NCBI RefSeq assembly: GCF_003576645.1
Contig: NC_044922.1
Coordinates: forward strand, 8,461,049-8,525,048
Length of the DNA: 64,000 nucleotides
Source of the DNA: Ipomoea triloba
Lineage: Eukaryota > Streptophyta > Magnoliopsida > Solanales > Convolvulaceae
Reading direction: 5' to 3'
Made by a program: the position numbers and the translations under genes. Below, in pieces: positions 1 through 9,847 of the stretch (position 1 is its first letter; each line of letters begins with the position of its first letter). The notes under the pieces are model-generated. The model was not told where the DNA came from, made no database searches, and was given only the letters and a program-made list of their open reading frames with translations.

Positions 1-590
1 GTTGAGGTAAGGAATTCCCTTAAGTTGGTTTAGTCACTTGAAATTAGATAATTGATTATTTGGTTGAAATATGGTGTTTTTGGAGCTTTGGGAATATTTT
101 TGTATACATGTTCATAGCTTGGATATGCTTGTATATGTTGTATTTATCCATATAGGCTTATACTTGTGAAAATAGTGAAAAGAAATCAGGATAATTCTGG
201 CAGTAACTTCCGAGATTTATTGGGAAAATTGGTAAGGTATTTTGATCCTATTTTTTTTAGACATGTAGTTCTATAAGTGTAGAACCCGCATATAAAATTT
301 CATAATGATCGGAGTAGTGGAAGTATGGTTTTCGAATTTTTCTCCAAAACTGGTCCAGAGAGAGAAAAATTCCGGACAGCACACTGCCAAGGGCAAAGAT
401 GGAATTTTCTGTGTTTATTCGCGGACCAAAATGACCCAAAACTTTTTATGGACATCAAGTACTATAAGTTGGGGTTCTACCATAAAAATTTCAAGTGAAA
501 AAGAGTTCGGGAACTATTTTTACCGGCTCAATCTTTCGGACTGCGCCAAGCTGAATTACTGTCCAGAATAGGCGGAACGTGTTGGACACG
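1..590 (+). repeat. inverted X-element intron segment
   Basis: This stretch is the reverse complement of about 57565-58155, part of the putative intron of X copy 3, whereas 595-1377 matches copy 3 in direct orientation. The junction near 590 lies next to the predicted 5' splice site of the flipped strand. Either the intron was inverted within one copy, or two X copies lie head to head and were joined. The window edge hides which. Confidence 0.75.
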
Positions 591-1377
591 GCCCGGGTTT
601 CTAATCCTTGTAGAAGACTTTTGGAGTTGATTCCTCCAATTTCACCTTAAAATCCTAGGATCAAAATCAACACCATAACAACAAATATAAAGAAACTAAG
701 CTCAGATTCAAGTGCTAGGAAGGAATACAAAGCTTTCTACCGAATAAAATTGGAATCTTACCGAACAATTTGAGAGTTGTGAACAAAGCTTGGCTATGGT
801 TTTAATGGAGGAAAATGGTGAAAATCATCTCTCTTCCTCTCTTTGTGATTTCGGCAATGGGAATAAGAAAAGGGAAACAAATGGCTTTTATACTCACAAT
901 ACACATAATTGGCTTATGTGATAAGATTAAGAAAAAAATAATAAAATAATAAAATATCTTCCAACTTATCAGTTGTGGTTCAAACAGATAAGGTTTCGGT
1001 GGAAAATAATCCAGATAGAATAATTTCCGAAACTAAAAATTTATTCCAGACTAACCCTCAAAATTGGGCTAGGTTCGGTACACCGCGAAATTTAGCGATG
1101 TACGATCAAAATAAATTTTCGCTGCTATGAGCTGATTTAAATAAAATAGGAAATTCAAGAATAATAGTACGGTGTCTAATAATTCATTTCCTAGGACAAA
1201 CGGGTCCAAACACCAGCTCCTAAAATTTTTACGGTTCGTGACCGGTACGTAGGTTCGCAGCTTAATAACAACTATACTCACTTATAAAAATTCTTTTGAA
1301 ATATCTGAAGATCATAACTTATAAATGTCAACGCCTTAGGATAAAATAATAATGTTAGGAAAATACGGGGTATTACA
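1..1377 (-). mobile_element. X element copy 1 (solo-LTR-like, truncated by window edge)
   Basis: This is the promoter end of a noncoding LTR-like element whose sense strand is minus. Its outer end reads TGTAATACCCCGTATTTT on the minus strand (1377 down to about 1360). Positions 595-1377 match 58163-58937 closely and also resemble 11330-12095, the equivalent parts of two complete copies with 5-bp target duplications. The minus strand holds a TATA-like GTATAAAAGCC near 890 and a leader with purine-rich and TTC-rich stretches. The flank to its right (GTAGGCGTGG) is the interior of a family-B palindrome, so the element inserted there. The left end lies outside the window. Ends and size of related copies fit a Tekay/Del-type solo LTR, but no PBS or PPT is visible. 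Segment 1-590 is inverted relative to the other copies. Confidence 0.75.
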
Positions 1378-1405
1378 GTAGGCGTGGAAATCTTCCAGAA
1401 GCTAG

Positions 1406-1438
1406 CCCCGCCCACTCCCACGCGTGTGAGTGGCGTGG
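1406..1438 (+). promoter_or_regulatory. GC palindrome upstream of ORF3
   Basis: One unit of the nested inverted repeat seen across the window: a CCACGCGTGTGAG core flanked by CCCGCC and GGCGTGG arms. It is followed by a leader (about 1450-1540) and splice-donor-like AAG/GTAA sequences. The homologous site in the outer family-B element (30308-30442) carries three such palindromes; here X copy 1 has cut in on the left. Confidence 0.6.
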
Positions 1439-1439
1439 T

Positions 1440-2168
1440 CAGTACCAGAAAAACTGCATAAATAAGGCGCAAAGGTGTTCTAACCCTTGCCCATTTCTCA
1501 TTTCACCTCACCCAAGAGCTAAGAACTTCTTCCAAGGTAAGATTAGGCTTCTCCAAAGCAACTTTTGGATACGAATCTCTTGAATCTCCTCTTTAAGCTA
1601 TTCAAAAGGTAATATTCCTTCTCTTTATCTTCCCTTACAAATTTTGAGATCTATTTTCTTTAGAAGGAATAATTGTATGAATGTTTGTGGCATGATGATT
1701 TTCTTGATTGAGATGGCTTAGAAATATACTATAAGACTTGCTTGGAACCTATATTTGCTATTAGAAGATGAACATTGCAAGATTTGAGAGTTTCTTGATA
1801 TTTAGATTGCAAACCCTAGGTGATTTGGGTATATTTTTGGAATTCAAAATGAAATGGGGAGTATAAATGATGAAATGTGGAAAATTCTTGCTTTCTAGGC
1901 TTTGAGAATGATGATCCCCACCTATTGCTTTGTCAATTTCAAAATGTTATTGCTTTCTCATTTTTCAATTCCTACCTAGCTAAGGGAAGAAGAAGAAATG
2001 GACTTTATATTGACCATTTTTGGATCTTACATGATATTACCCATATATGACATGTTCATTTTCTTGAAAGAAGCATGAATGAAGTAAATGCAATGGATGG
2101 ATTCTATGTTATTTCTTATAAAATATGAGCCCACATATTGTTCAAATCTCGTTGATGCTATCTAGGAA
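1440..2168 (+). other. ORF3 leader with candidate intron
   Basis: This noncoding region links the palindrome to ORF3 and closely matches 30440-30690, with looser similarity to 51008-51480. Splice-donor-like AAG/GTAAG lies at about 1536 and AAG/GTAATA at about 1609. The sequence just before the ORF3 start is CTATCTAG followed by GAAATG, a good acceptor at 2164-2165. I infer that ORF3 is made from a spliced RNA; no transcript evidence is available. Confidence 0.45.
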
Positions 2169-2422
2169 ATGTCTTCACCCTCATCCACGGCAAATCAAGA
2201 AGAAATGAGGGCTAGAAAAGGAAAAGCCCCGATGGTGGAAACTGACCTAACAGAACCCAAGGAAGAGAGGAATGAAATAACTATAGAAAATAGAATATTT
2301 TTAATGGAGAAGCAGCAGAGACGTTTTGAGTATGCGGTCTACCTTCCGATAGCCAGTTGGAAATTCATTGACTTAGCAACATTGAATCCCTTTCAATGTC
2401 GAAACTCGCTAGCATGTCTCAT
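2169..2422 (+). pseudogene. ATHILA ORF-1-like ORF3, N-terminal fragment (family B)
   Basis: About 84 codons starting MSSPSSTANQEEMRA, clearly paralogous to the longer ORF3 at 51490, which begins MSSQSSTANQEEMRA. The fragment covers the basic N-terminus (RKGKAP) and the start of the conserved core (EKQQRRFEY ... LATLNPFQCRNSLACL). It breaks off at the single N (2423), after which the sequence is 3' tail rather than ORF3, so the rest of the gene is lost or misassembled. There is no signal peptide or membrane segment, so although Athila third ORFs are often called env-like, nothing here looks like an envelope protein. Confidence 0.75.
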
Positions 2423-2423
2423 N
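2423..2423. other. single-N assembly join
   Basis: One ambiguous base joins ORF3 codons to noncoding tail sequence. Unlike the other three single Ns there is no flanking duplication, so this may be a real deletion junction or a scaffold join across missing sequence. Confidence 0.6.
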
Positions 2424-3107
2424 AAAAGGCCACTCCATGAGATAAAGTCCGAGGAAAGCCTTCTCGCTAGGAGGTGTTCAACCATAGTCCTCGAATGCTA
2501 TATCTGGAGTCAGTTGTCCACTTAAAATGTTCCTAGGAGAAGAGAAAAAATGAGAGGAGGTGAGCCGCCTCGCTAGGATTCAGGCGCCCATTGCACTGTC
2601 TTCGAAAAAGCATGGATCTCCATGTAAAGTCGGGTAGCCCGATGACGTTATCTTAGGAGGTGAGAAAATAGAGTGATCGCCCAAGCCATGGCGATGAGCG
2701 GTCCGTGTCCCTGCCCTCACTTAATTTGGAGTACAGGGGCTTTGGCGTATGGTTGGAATTTGTGGCCAGGCTGTGCACATCGTTCCCACTAGTGGGATCG
2801 GCTTTTAGGCCCCAATAAAATAAAAGACGAATCCCCAATAATTGCATGATTTGAAAAGTGTGATTGTCATTTTTGAAACCTACACTTGAAAATCATTTGC
2901 TTCCTCAGTATATTCCTTGCATTTGTCTGACCTAAACTTAATAGTCTTGGTAGATAGTGAAGGGAATTTCACCCGCTCCATTCCGACACACCTGATCACG
3001 AAATTTTTGATTATCCTATCTTCATTTAACTGTTCTTGGCGCTTAGATGATTAGGAAATGATCGAACGCTTGCTTGAGGACAAGCAAGATCTAAAGTGTG
3101 GAAACTT
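2424..3107 (+). other. conserved hairpin-rich 3' tail (family B copy)
   Basis: This is one of five copies of a noncoding module between ORF3 or pol and the PPT. Others are near 5819-6579, 13910-14857, 39370-40291 and 53670-54578. It contains CATGGATCTCCATG at 2611-2624, a perfect 6-bp stem with a 2-nt loop, then CATCGTTCCCACTAGTGGGATCGG near 2778-2800 with the palindrome TCCCACTAGTGGGA, and ends with the PPT hairpin. No ORF is supported. Conservation across families whose proteins are decayed suggests an RNA-level role, for example in packaging or 3' processing. Confidence 0.6.
3068..3107 (+). promoter_or_regulatory. AGGA-loop hairpin plus polypurine tract
   Basis: CTTGCTTG-AGGA-CAAGCAAG is a near-perfect stem-loop (3068-3087). 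It is followed by the plus-strand primer AAAGTGTGGAAACTT (3093-3107), which directly abuts the LTR start TGATAAG. The PPT role follows from its position; the upstream hairpin is seen in the other families with compensating stem changes. Confidence 0.75.
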
Positions 3108-4356
3108 TGATAAGTGCCAAAAACAGTCAAATTTCGGGTCATGTTTAGATAGTAATTTAATGTTCCTGCACCCAATTATGATCACTTTCATGGATAAAAT
3201 CTCTAATTAACTTCTATTTGACAAATCCAGCTCAAGAAAAATATTTCGAGTCATTTCCGAAGGATACAGCAAAGTTTTGGGCCAAAAGAAGCAACAAACA
3301 AAGAATTCATCAAGCAGGAGGCTGCCACGTGCCCTCACACACGTGTGAGCAGGCGTGGATTTAATCCAGAAAGCTCCCACGCAAGGCCACACGCGTGTGA
3401 CAGGCGTGGAAGCGGGACAGTAGGGCAGCAGCGGAAATTCGACTTCTTGGACAGCTATTTAAACCCTTCTTTCCCAATTTTGAGAAAAGAGGCTCCCAAC
3501 TTTCAGATCTGAATTTTCTTACTATTCCTTCCCCTTTGGGGAGGAAAAACACACTCAATTTCCATTAGATTAGTGTAGATCTTAGGATTGAAGATGGATT
3601 GAAGATGTAGACTCAACACTCCTTGGGTAACATACTCTTTTCATTGAATTGGTAGTTTAGATTTATTGATTGAAAGTAATTTCTATTTTATTGCTTTGAA
3701 TGATTTCCATGATTGAGTAGAGTATTTTGGGCGTGTGAGCCTTTGTTGAACTCTTGATTGTTGTTTAGAATTGTTCTATGGTTTTGAAAGATGAAGGAAT
3801 AGGATTGATGTTTGTATGGTTGAAGATGTTCAAGCTTTACTTATATTTCTGCCGGAATAGTTAGTAATCTGTAAGGAAGTGAGAGTGTGCGTGATAGCGG
3901 CCTCTCACGAACCCCACTCACCTATATCTCCGCTCTTAGTCCGAAAGGACAAGATCCGAGAGGAGTGGTAGACTAAGTGTTCGATGAAATGCCTCAACCG
4001 AATGAGGATTGAGAGTCTGAGTGTGACGCCACTCGGTACTAATACCTTGACTCCCTTACTCAATCACGAAACTCGGTTTCCAAATCCCATACGAAGATCA
4101 ATCAATGTGTTCGACTTTGGTGCACACCACTTTCATTTCCCTTTGCATATTTAGTGTAATTTCCTTTCTACAACCCCCAAACTTACTTATCAACCCAATC
4201 TTTTGTAATACTTGTAACTCTTACCTTTTAACGCCATTAAGGTCAACACTAATTCGACTCCCATTCGCCATCCTCGAGAGACACGGCACTCGGGGAGTCT
4301 AACTCTTCGTTTTACCACTTCACCTTCACACTCACCAACTACACAACATCACATCA
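3108..4356 (+). repeat. family-B 3' LTR (1249 bp)
   Basis: Starts TGATAAGTGCC after the PPT and ends ACATCACATCA, followed by family-A ORF3 sequence. Its 1249 bp equals the outer family-B 3' LTR once that copy's X insertion and target duplication are removed. The second half carries the block shared by families B and D (GAGAGTGTGCGTGATAGCGGCC, Cys-free and noncoding) and ends with the CACTCGGGGAGTC block common to families A, B and D. Confidence 0.85.
3325..3463 (+). promoter_or_regulatory. LTR U3 promoter: palindrome pair and TATA box
   Basis: Two nested palindromes, 3325-3358 (core CACACACGTGTG) and 3377-3409 (core CCACACGCGTGTG), each lie between CCACG and GGCGTGG arms. They sit about 47 bp upstream of TATTTAAA (3456-3463). 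The pairing and spacing to TATA recur in the LTRs of families A, B and D. CACGCGTG cores resemble ABRE/coupling-element and CAMTA-type sites, so stress-responsive activation is possible, but that is inference. Confidence 0.7.
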
Positions 4357-4358
4357 AC

Positions 4359-4886
4359 ATGGGCGTTCAAGCTAGAAAGTGGCTCCAGACCCAGCAAAAG
4401 CCTAAGGTTCAGACTGTGTTTATTGGACCTTTTGTTACTAGACTATGCTTCGGGTTGGGCCTATTGGACCGGTTGATGGGAAAAAGAGCTGAAGGTTGAA
4501 CAATTTCTTTCTCCGTGGGTGAGTTCTTTGCCGCAGAATTAAAGCTTGGAGGTGATGATGCACCTGATCTAGAGGCTTCTGATGATGATGATGATGAGGA
4601 CGAGAAAGAAAATGAGGAGGAGGATGCTGCACAGGAGCAAGGCCCTATTCCCATGGATTGGGACACGACGTAGAACTTTCATAGGCAGCTCCATGAGGAA
4701 CAAATGAACTACTGGCGTCAGCAGCATACATGGCAAGAAGGCCACTTCACATCCATCTCCGCGAGACAGGATGTCCAAACCGAAGACCTCAACCGCATGA
4801 GACAGGTGGTGGAGGATAATGATAGGAGAATTGCTGCTCTTGAAGATAGATTCGATAGGCAATTCCAGCCCTTCGGTGATGACTGA
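4359..4886 (+). pseudogene. ATHILA ORF-1-like ORF3, C-terminal part (family A)
   Basis: The frame from 4359 to the stop at 4884-4886 matches the C-terminal half of the ORF3 at 37210-38445. It includes the block around VQTVFIGPFVTRLCFGLG, an acidic run of Asp and Glu near 4560-4625, and a heptad-like segment (NRMRQVVEDNDRRIAALEDRF) that may form a coiled coil. Two in-frame stops break it: a TGA near 4497 where the paralog has Cys, and a TAG near 4671 where the paralog has Gln. The N-terminal half is absent because the family-B element inserted here. Confidence 0.7.
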
Positions 4887-6579
4887 TGCCTTCCTTCGAT
4901 TTTTCTCGATCCTGACCTATTGAAATTTAATACTAACTTCCTTGATAGTGGTTACTATGGTTGCTAACCCAATCTGAACATTAGGATCCCTATGCGCGGG
5001 GTTCCGACTTTTATTTCCTTTATTTCTTTATTATGCTTTACTTATCTTTATTGCTTTATGATTATTTACTCTATAACTGCTTTACTTATCACATTTCTAT
5101 TCGAATAATTCTACTTAATTATATGCTTTATTATCTAATTTTTGTTATTTTTGCTTTTATATTTCTATCAGCTTATAATAATTGAATAGTACTCCGAAAA
5201 CCCTTTTTGTATGTTATGTCTCCATTTCTTATAGAGCATCTATAACGGGAGCAGGCCTATGCTGGAAGCTAAAGTGTGGAAAGAGGGATGCATACTTGGT
5301 TTATCCTCTTATCCCTTTTCTAATTTTAAGTCCCGTTTTGATCTTTAAAGTGTGGAAATATTTTCTTTATAGCTTTGTGTATGAGTATATTAGAGCTTAC
5401 CATGATTAATAGGATCGTTTGATGCATACCCTATATCCCAAAGCAATTTCCAAAGTGTGGAAAGGGATTTTTATTTGTCTATCCTTAGTATCCCTATTTC
5501 GTTCCTTTACCCTGTACGTATGGAAACATCGAGGACGATGTTTACTTCAAAGTGTGGAAAGGACGCACTTCGTGCTTTACATGCTTACATGCTTAGTATT
5601 AGAAGTTGAAGCTCTTGGGAATGATAAGCGGGTGCATTTGCAGTTTTGAAAATAGAGTTATTATTTGTGTTATCTAGGGAGAATTTTGACTGGATGCCCA
5701 AAAATTTTTACTCTCGAAATATCTTTGAGAAGTTTCTTTTCGCACCCATGAGAGTGTTTAGAGCCAAATAAGTTTATATTCTTGCCTGCTTGCATGATGT
5801 TCACCTCTTATTTACGTAGGACCTTAGTCAAGGATCTCTCAAAGTGGGAGTATGTACTTTTTAATTTGAGAAAGATAAAACTAGCAAGGCCCGGAATTGA
5901 GAAATCAAAACCCTTGAACATTAAATAGAAAAAGACATGAGGGATTGACATGAGGAGAAGTCGAAAAGGCAAAATGCCAATCACCAAGAGTTTAAAATTG
6001 AGGGAAGCCAATTCGTTGGGTTGTGTTCAAACCATAGTCTTCGGTAAGCAAAAAGCATTATCTGGAGTCAGTTGTTCACATAAAATGGTCTCAAGAATTG
6101 AGAAAATAGAGCTAAGGTGAGCCGCTTCGCTAGGATTCGAGTACCCATTGCACTGACCTTCGAAAAAGCATGGATCTCCATGTGAAGTCGGGTGGCTCGA
6201 TGACGTTATCCTAGGAAGTGAGAAGAAAGAGGGACCGCGCTAAGCCAAAAGCGGTGAGTGGTCCATGCCCCTACCCTCATTTACATTTACGTTGGGCTTT
6301 GGCGTATAAGGATGGAAAGTTGATTAGCTAGTGCACATCGTTCCCACTAGTGGGATCGGCTAGAGGCCCTATTTAAATAGAAGGTGAACCAAAACTTCGG
6401 AAATGCATGCTTGCGTATGGTGCGAGGAGTGTGATCCCTTCTTTTACTTGTTTATCTACGAAATGTTTTTATTTCCCGAATATAATTCTTGAGTTACTGA
6501 CATCTGACCAAAATCCTTATGTGCTTAGATAGAAAAATGTCTTGCTTAAGGACAAGCAAGAAACAAAGTGTAGAAAATT
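4887..6579 (+). other. family-A 3' tail with repeated PPT-like motifs
   Basis: Noncoding region nearly collinear with 38446-40291. PPT-like AAAGTGTGGAAA sequences occur at 5271, 5347, 5452 and 5549. The last follows an AAACATCG-AGGA-CGATGTTT hairpin (5524-5543). From 5819 the conserved tail begins (CCTTAGTCAAGGATCTCTC), with CATGGATCTCCATG at 6169-6182 and TCCCACTAGTGGGA near 6340. Short ORFs here are not conserved and are not reported as genes. Confidence 0.6.
6535..6579 (+). promoter_or_regulatory. hairpin plus polypurine tract (family A)
   Basis: CTTGCTTAAGGACAAGCAAG (about 6541-6560) forms a stem with loop AAGGA, followed by AAAGTGTAGAAAATT and the LTR start at 6580. The PPT here has one G-to-A change against AAAGTGTGGAAAATT at 40277. 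Confidence 0.65.
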
Positions 6580-7858
6580 TGATAAGACTCCGAGATACCC
6601 TTATTTCAGGCACATTTTAGGGTGTTTTATCGCGTCTATAGCATCCCTACTTGGTAAATTATGTGCGTAAATGCTTGAAAATCACTAATTGATGCGCAAA
6701 AGCTACTTTTAGCTTAAAAGAAGTAAAACAAGAGCCCCGGGAGCAAATAGGAGCAAAAGTTGAGCTTAAAGAGCGAACCAGGCAAGAACGGAGCCCCGGA
6801 GGACCAAACTGGAAGGTCACACGCGTGTGAGCATGCGTGAAAACTTTGCAGAAGCTTCCCACGCACGCTCACACGCGTGTGAGAGGTGTAGAGACGGTGA
6901 TACGCGAATTTCAGCTAGGGTTGTCATTTCGGAGACTATTTAAACCCCTTTGATGAATTTTCAAGGAGGTTCCCAGAAAATTAGTTTTCCTTTTCTTAGT
7001 TTTTCCTTTGGAGAACTTTCTCCATTTTTCTTAGCTTTTTAGATTAGATCAATCTCCATTGTAGCAAGACAACAAGCTTGGATTGAAGATCTTCTTCTCT
7101 CTAGGTGATCTCTATTTCATTTCTATAATTTTAGTTATCTTGTTCTTGGATTAAATTAGCTTTTGTTTGCATTTCATATTATGAGTAGCTAGTTTAGTCT
7201 AGGGATTTGGATTGTGTGATTGAATATTGCTTGTGTGATGATCTTATCTCTATATCTTGGATCTATGAGTTTGTGTTGATGGATTATCTATTCTTGTCTA
7301 TTGATTGTTGTTTTGATGAGATCTTGTTTGGATTTGGCCAATCTAGATGAGAGATTGAGCTCTTGACTCTCTCATGTCTTTGATTAGAGTTAGGATTTGA
7401 AGCTTGACACAATCATAGTTCCTATGGACTTCTTAAGAATAGTAGGATAGTGTGTAGCTTAAGTGTTTGATAAAATTCCTCTTAGAACTTTGGAAGCTTG
7501 AAGGCACTCCTAAGTCAAAGAAGCCTTAGTACACAAAGGTGGAAAAGGACTAAGACAACACACTCCACTATGCAATATTCATGAACACGATCCAATCCCT
7601 ACCCCTTTTACATATTCACAAAATCACTTTTACTTTACTACTCTCTTGCACTCAAACCAACCAAATGAACTACTCACTCACAAATCCACCCTTCACCACA
7701 CTCGAGTCCTATGCATAATCTAATCAAGTAAACTCCTGAACGCTTGACACACATCCACGTCCCTCCTTCGAGACCGACACTCGGGGAGTCACAGACTTTC
7801 CGTTTTATCATACAAATATCTTTTGACGAATCAACCCCTACACAATACTGCTTCTTCA
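6580..7858 (+). repeat. family-A 3' LTR
   Basis: Begins TGATAAGACTCCGAGATACC, as do both LTRs of the complete family-A element, and stays collinear with them until a divergent last 30 bp ending CTTCTTCA. Palindromes lie at 6814-6831 and 6859-6890 and TATTTAAA at 6937-6944. It is 1279 bp against 1326 bp in the complete element. A deletion of about 50 bp (relative to 32700-32760) explains the difference. Confidence 0.8.
6814..6944 (+). promoter_or_regulatory. LTR U3 promoter: palindrome pair and TATA box
   Basis: Palindromes with core TCACACGCGTGTGA at 6814-6831 and 6859-6890 precede TATTTAAA at 6937-6944 by about 47 bp. In this older copy the outer arm of the second palindrome has decayed (GGTGTA rather than GGCGTGG), while the 14-bp core is intact. 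Confidence 0.65.
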
Positions 7859-9082
7859 ATCGACTATAGAAAGCTCAACGAACCCACCCGTAAATACCAC
7901 TTTTCATTGCCTTTTATAGATCAAATGATTGAAAAAGTAAGCGGGTACGGTTACTACTGTTTCTTGGACGGAATGAGCGGATACTTTCAAATTCCAGTAG
8001 CCTTGGAGGATCAAGAGAAAACAACATTCACTTGTCCGTTTGGTACATTTGCTTACAGGAAAATGCCATTTGGTCTCTGTAACGCCCCTGCCACCTTTAT
8101 GCGTTGCATGTTGGCTATTTTCGAAGATTTCATTGGTGATTTCATTGAAGTTTTCATGGACGATTTCACAATTTTTGGAGAAGCTTTTGAAGAATGCCTT
8201 GGAAATTTGGAAAAGGTTTTGGAACGATGCCAGCAAATGAATTTGGCATTATCATGGGAAAAATGTTATTACATGGTCACAGAAGGAATTGTGCTTGGGC
8301 ATAAAATTTCAAAAAAAGGAATTGAGGTTGACAGAGCTAAGACAGCAATTATTGAAACCTTACCACCACCGCACAATGTGACATCCCTGAGAAGTTTCTT
8401 GGGACATGTGGGATTCTATAGAAGATTTATTAAGGACTTCTCGAAAATAGCAAGACCGTTGACCAAACTGTTGGAAAAAGATGCAGTGTTTGAATTAAAT
8501 AAGGACGCAATGAAAGCATTCCAGAATTTAAAAGATGCCATGGTACATACTCCAATCCTTGTAGGACCAAAATGGGATCAACCCTTTGAGTTGATGTGTG
8601 ATGCGAGCAATTTCGCTGTTGGAGTTGTGCTAGGGCAGAAAAATGATAAGAAATTTCAGCCTATAGCATATGCTAGTCGAATGTTGACGAAGCCACAGCA
8701 AGCCTACACCACGACCGAGAAAGAACTGTTTGCAATCGTGTTTGCGTTAGATAAGTTTAGATCACATCTCTTAATGTCAAAGGTCGTTATTCACACCGAT
8801 CACGCAGCTATAAAATTTCTCATGGCTAAGCCTGAAGCAAAACCAAGACTAATCAGATGGATCTTACTATTACAAGAGTTCGACGTGACTATAGTTGACC
8901 GCAAGGGAGTTGAAAATATTGCAGCAGATCACTTGTCAAGGTTGGAGAATAATAGTGGACCAGATATGATTGAAGATGTGAACGAGTATTTCCCGGAGGA
9001 AAAGCTGATGGGCCTCTATCTCATGCCCTGGTACGCTGATCTGGCCAACTACCTAGTCGGAAAGGAATTACCAGAGTTCTTG
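7859..9082 (+). pseudogene. pol: pol fragment: reverse transcriptase and RNase H
   Basis: About 408 codons open from the RT block [19 protein letters not shown] to the X insertion. RT shows the first catalytic Asp in FLDGMSGY (near 7961-7984), the block [11 protein letters not shown], and the YxDD motif as FMDDF (8153-8167). The connection region has [11 protein letters not shown] and [14 protein letters not shown]. RNase H follows with the Asp of CDASNFAVG (8600-8602), the Glu of [12 protein letters not shown] and the Asp of [10 protein letters not shown] (near 8792-8803). The RT N-terminus is missing because a family-A LTR ends here. Frame is kept across the X insertion, so this half was probably intact when X arrived. 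Confidence 0.9.
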
Positions 9083-9238
9083 TGTAACACCCATGGGTCG
9101 ACTTACCGTACAACCCAAGGAGTTACCGCCACACCCAAAACGAGTTTTATCATTCTCTTGACAGACCCCGCTCTAGGTGCACAGGCTAAAAGAAACTTCA
9201 CTCAACAAACATAACTACTCACTTTGAGATAATATATA

Positions 9239-9241
<3 letters not shown>

Positions 9242-9270
<29 letters not shown>
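9242..9270 (+). repeat. (AT)n microsatellite
   Basis: A run of alternating A and T of about 29 bases near the distal end of X copy 2. A simple repeat of this kind is prone to length change; no function is implied. Confidence 0.9.
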
Positions 9271-9273
<3 letters not shown>

Positions 9274-9421
9274 CAAAGTATGTACCGGAAGTTTTGCCCA
9301 ACGGCCAAACATCAGTTCAAGGTCATTCATGTCCCCACTAACCAAGATCAGTCACTCCCCTGGCTACAAAATATTTACACAAAAAGGAATAAAACCCCTA
9401 CAGACCTTCCGGGTATCCTGC

Positions 9422-9847
9422 CTACTCAATCTGGCGATACGCCGGACCCGTAAACTCACCCCAGACCAGGTGCCATTCCCCTTCGAACCATGTGATATGG
9501 TCTAGGAAACGAGAAGTGACCATGACCATAGACCACTCCTCCCAATACTCGCGAGGACTCGGGTCCCACGGGTAAGGGTAATAAACTATAAACTCTAGGG
9601 GATTACTTCCCACTAGCACCTCGATGGGGTAAAAACCAAAAGTGGCTTGTACATCAGGACCCTCAGGAATAGGAAGAAAACTATCTACTGCCAGTGAGTC
9701 ATTGGGAGCTGTAGGAGCATAGCCGGGGGCATAAGGGTCGGCACCACTCATCTGCTGCATTAAAACGTCGTAGTCTATGCCACGACCCACATCTTCCGAC
9801 GAACTAGGGGAGTTCGTCGGGCTGCAAGAACTAACGCTGGACTCCAT
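9422..9847 (-). CDS. X-element ORF of unknown function (141 aa)
   Basis: An intact ORF on the sense strand of X copy 2. I chose the Met at 9847 because GTGTTGTTTTCAG, a strong 3' splice-site sequence, ends one base before it. An upstream in-frame Met at 9892 would lie in the intron. The product starts MESSVSSCSPTNSPSSSEDVG and is rich in Pro, Tyr and Trp, with blocks DPYAPGYAPTAP, FIVYYPYPWDPSPREYWEEW and WFEGEWHLVWGEF. No signal peptide, membrane segment or known catalytic motif is visible, and I do not recognise a family. In X copy 3 the homologous exon begins LQISVDPCSPLSSEQ, lacks the Met and soon stops, so only this copy is open. It could be a chance survivor of a degraded exon or a functional accessory protein. 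Confidence 0.5.
   Translation of the reverse strand: MESSVSSCSPTNSPSSSEDVGRGIDYDVLMQQMSGADPYAPGYAPTAPNDSLAVDSFLPIPEGPDVQATFGFYPIEVLVGSNPLEFIVYYPYPWDPSPREYWEEWSMVMVTSRFLDHITWFEGEWHLVWGEFTGPAYRQIE

Larger units (their letters stand above)
1378..4356 (+). mobile_element. family-B Athila-like element, 3' portion
   Basis: This contains, in order, the inter-ORF palindrome, a leader with splice-site-like sequences, the N-terminus of ORF3, an N join, the conserved noncoding tail, hairpin plus polypurine tract, and a complete 3' LTR. The same order is seen in the outer family-B element (30308-30698, then 51008-59311). It lies inside ORF3 of a family-A element that resumes at 4357. Its 5' half is outside the window or replaced by X copy 1. 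The single N at 2423 joins the ORF3 start directly to tail sequence, so most of ORF3 is missing. Confidence 0.8.
4357..7858 (+). mobile_element. family-A Athila-like element, 3' portion
   Basis: The 3' part of a second copy of the complete element at 31720-41617: ORF3 C-terminus, noncoding tail with repeated PPT-like motifs, hairpin plus PPT, and 3' LTR. It resumes immediately after the nested family-B LTR. Its LTR ends CTTCTTCA at 7858, exactly at the RT codons beginning IDYRKLN, so this copy inserted into the RT domain of the Athila pol element. Confidence 0.8.

Noticed and set aside
305..571. 88-codon ORF, also partly seen on the opposite strand near 57672
   Set aside because: It lies in the X-element intron segment, present in opposite orientations in two copies with different stops.
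6131..6160. tRNA-like B-box word (TAGGATTCGAGTACCC) in the conserved tail
   Set aside because: No matching A box, anticodon arm or acceptor stem can be folded around it; kept only as part of the tail.
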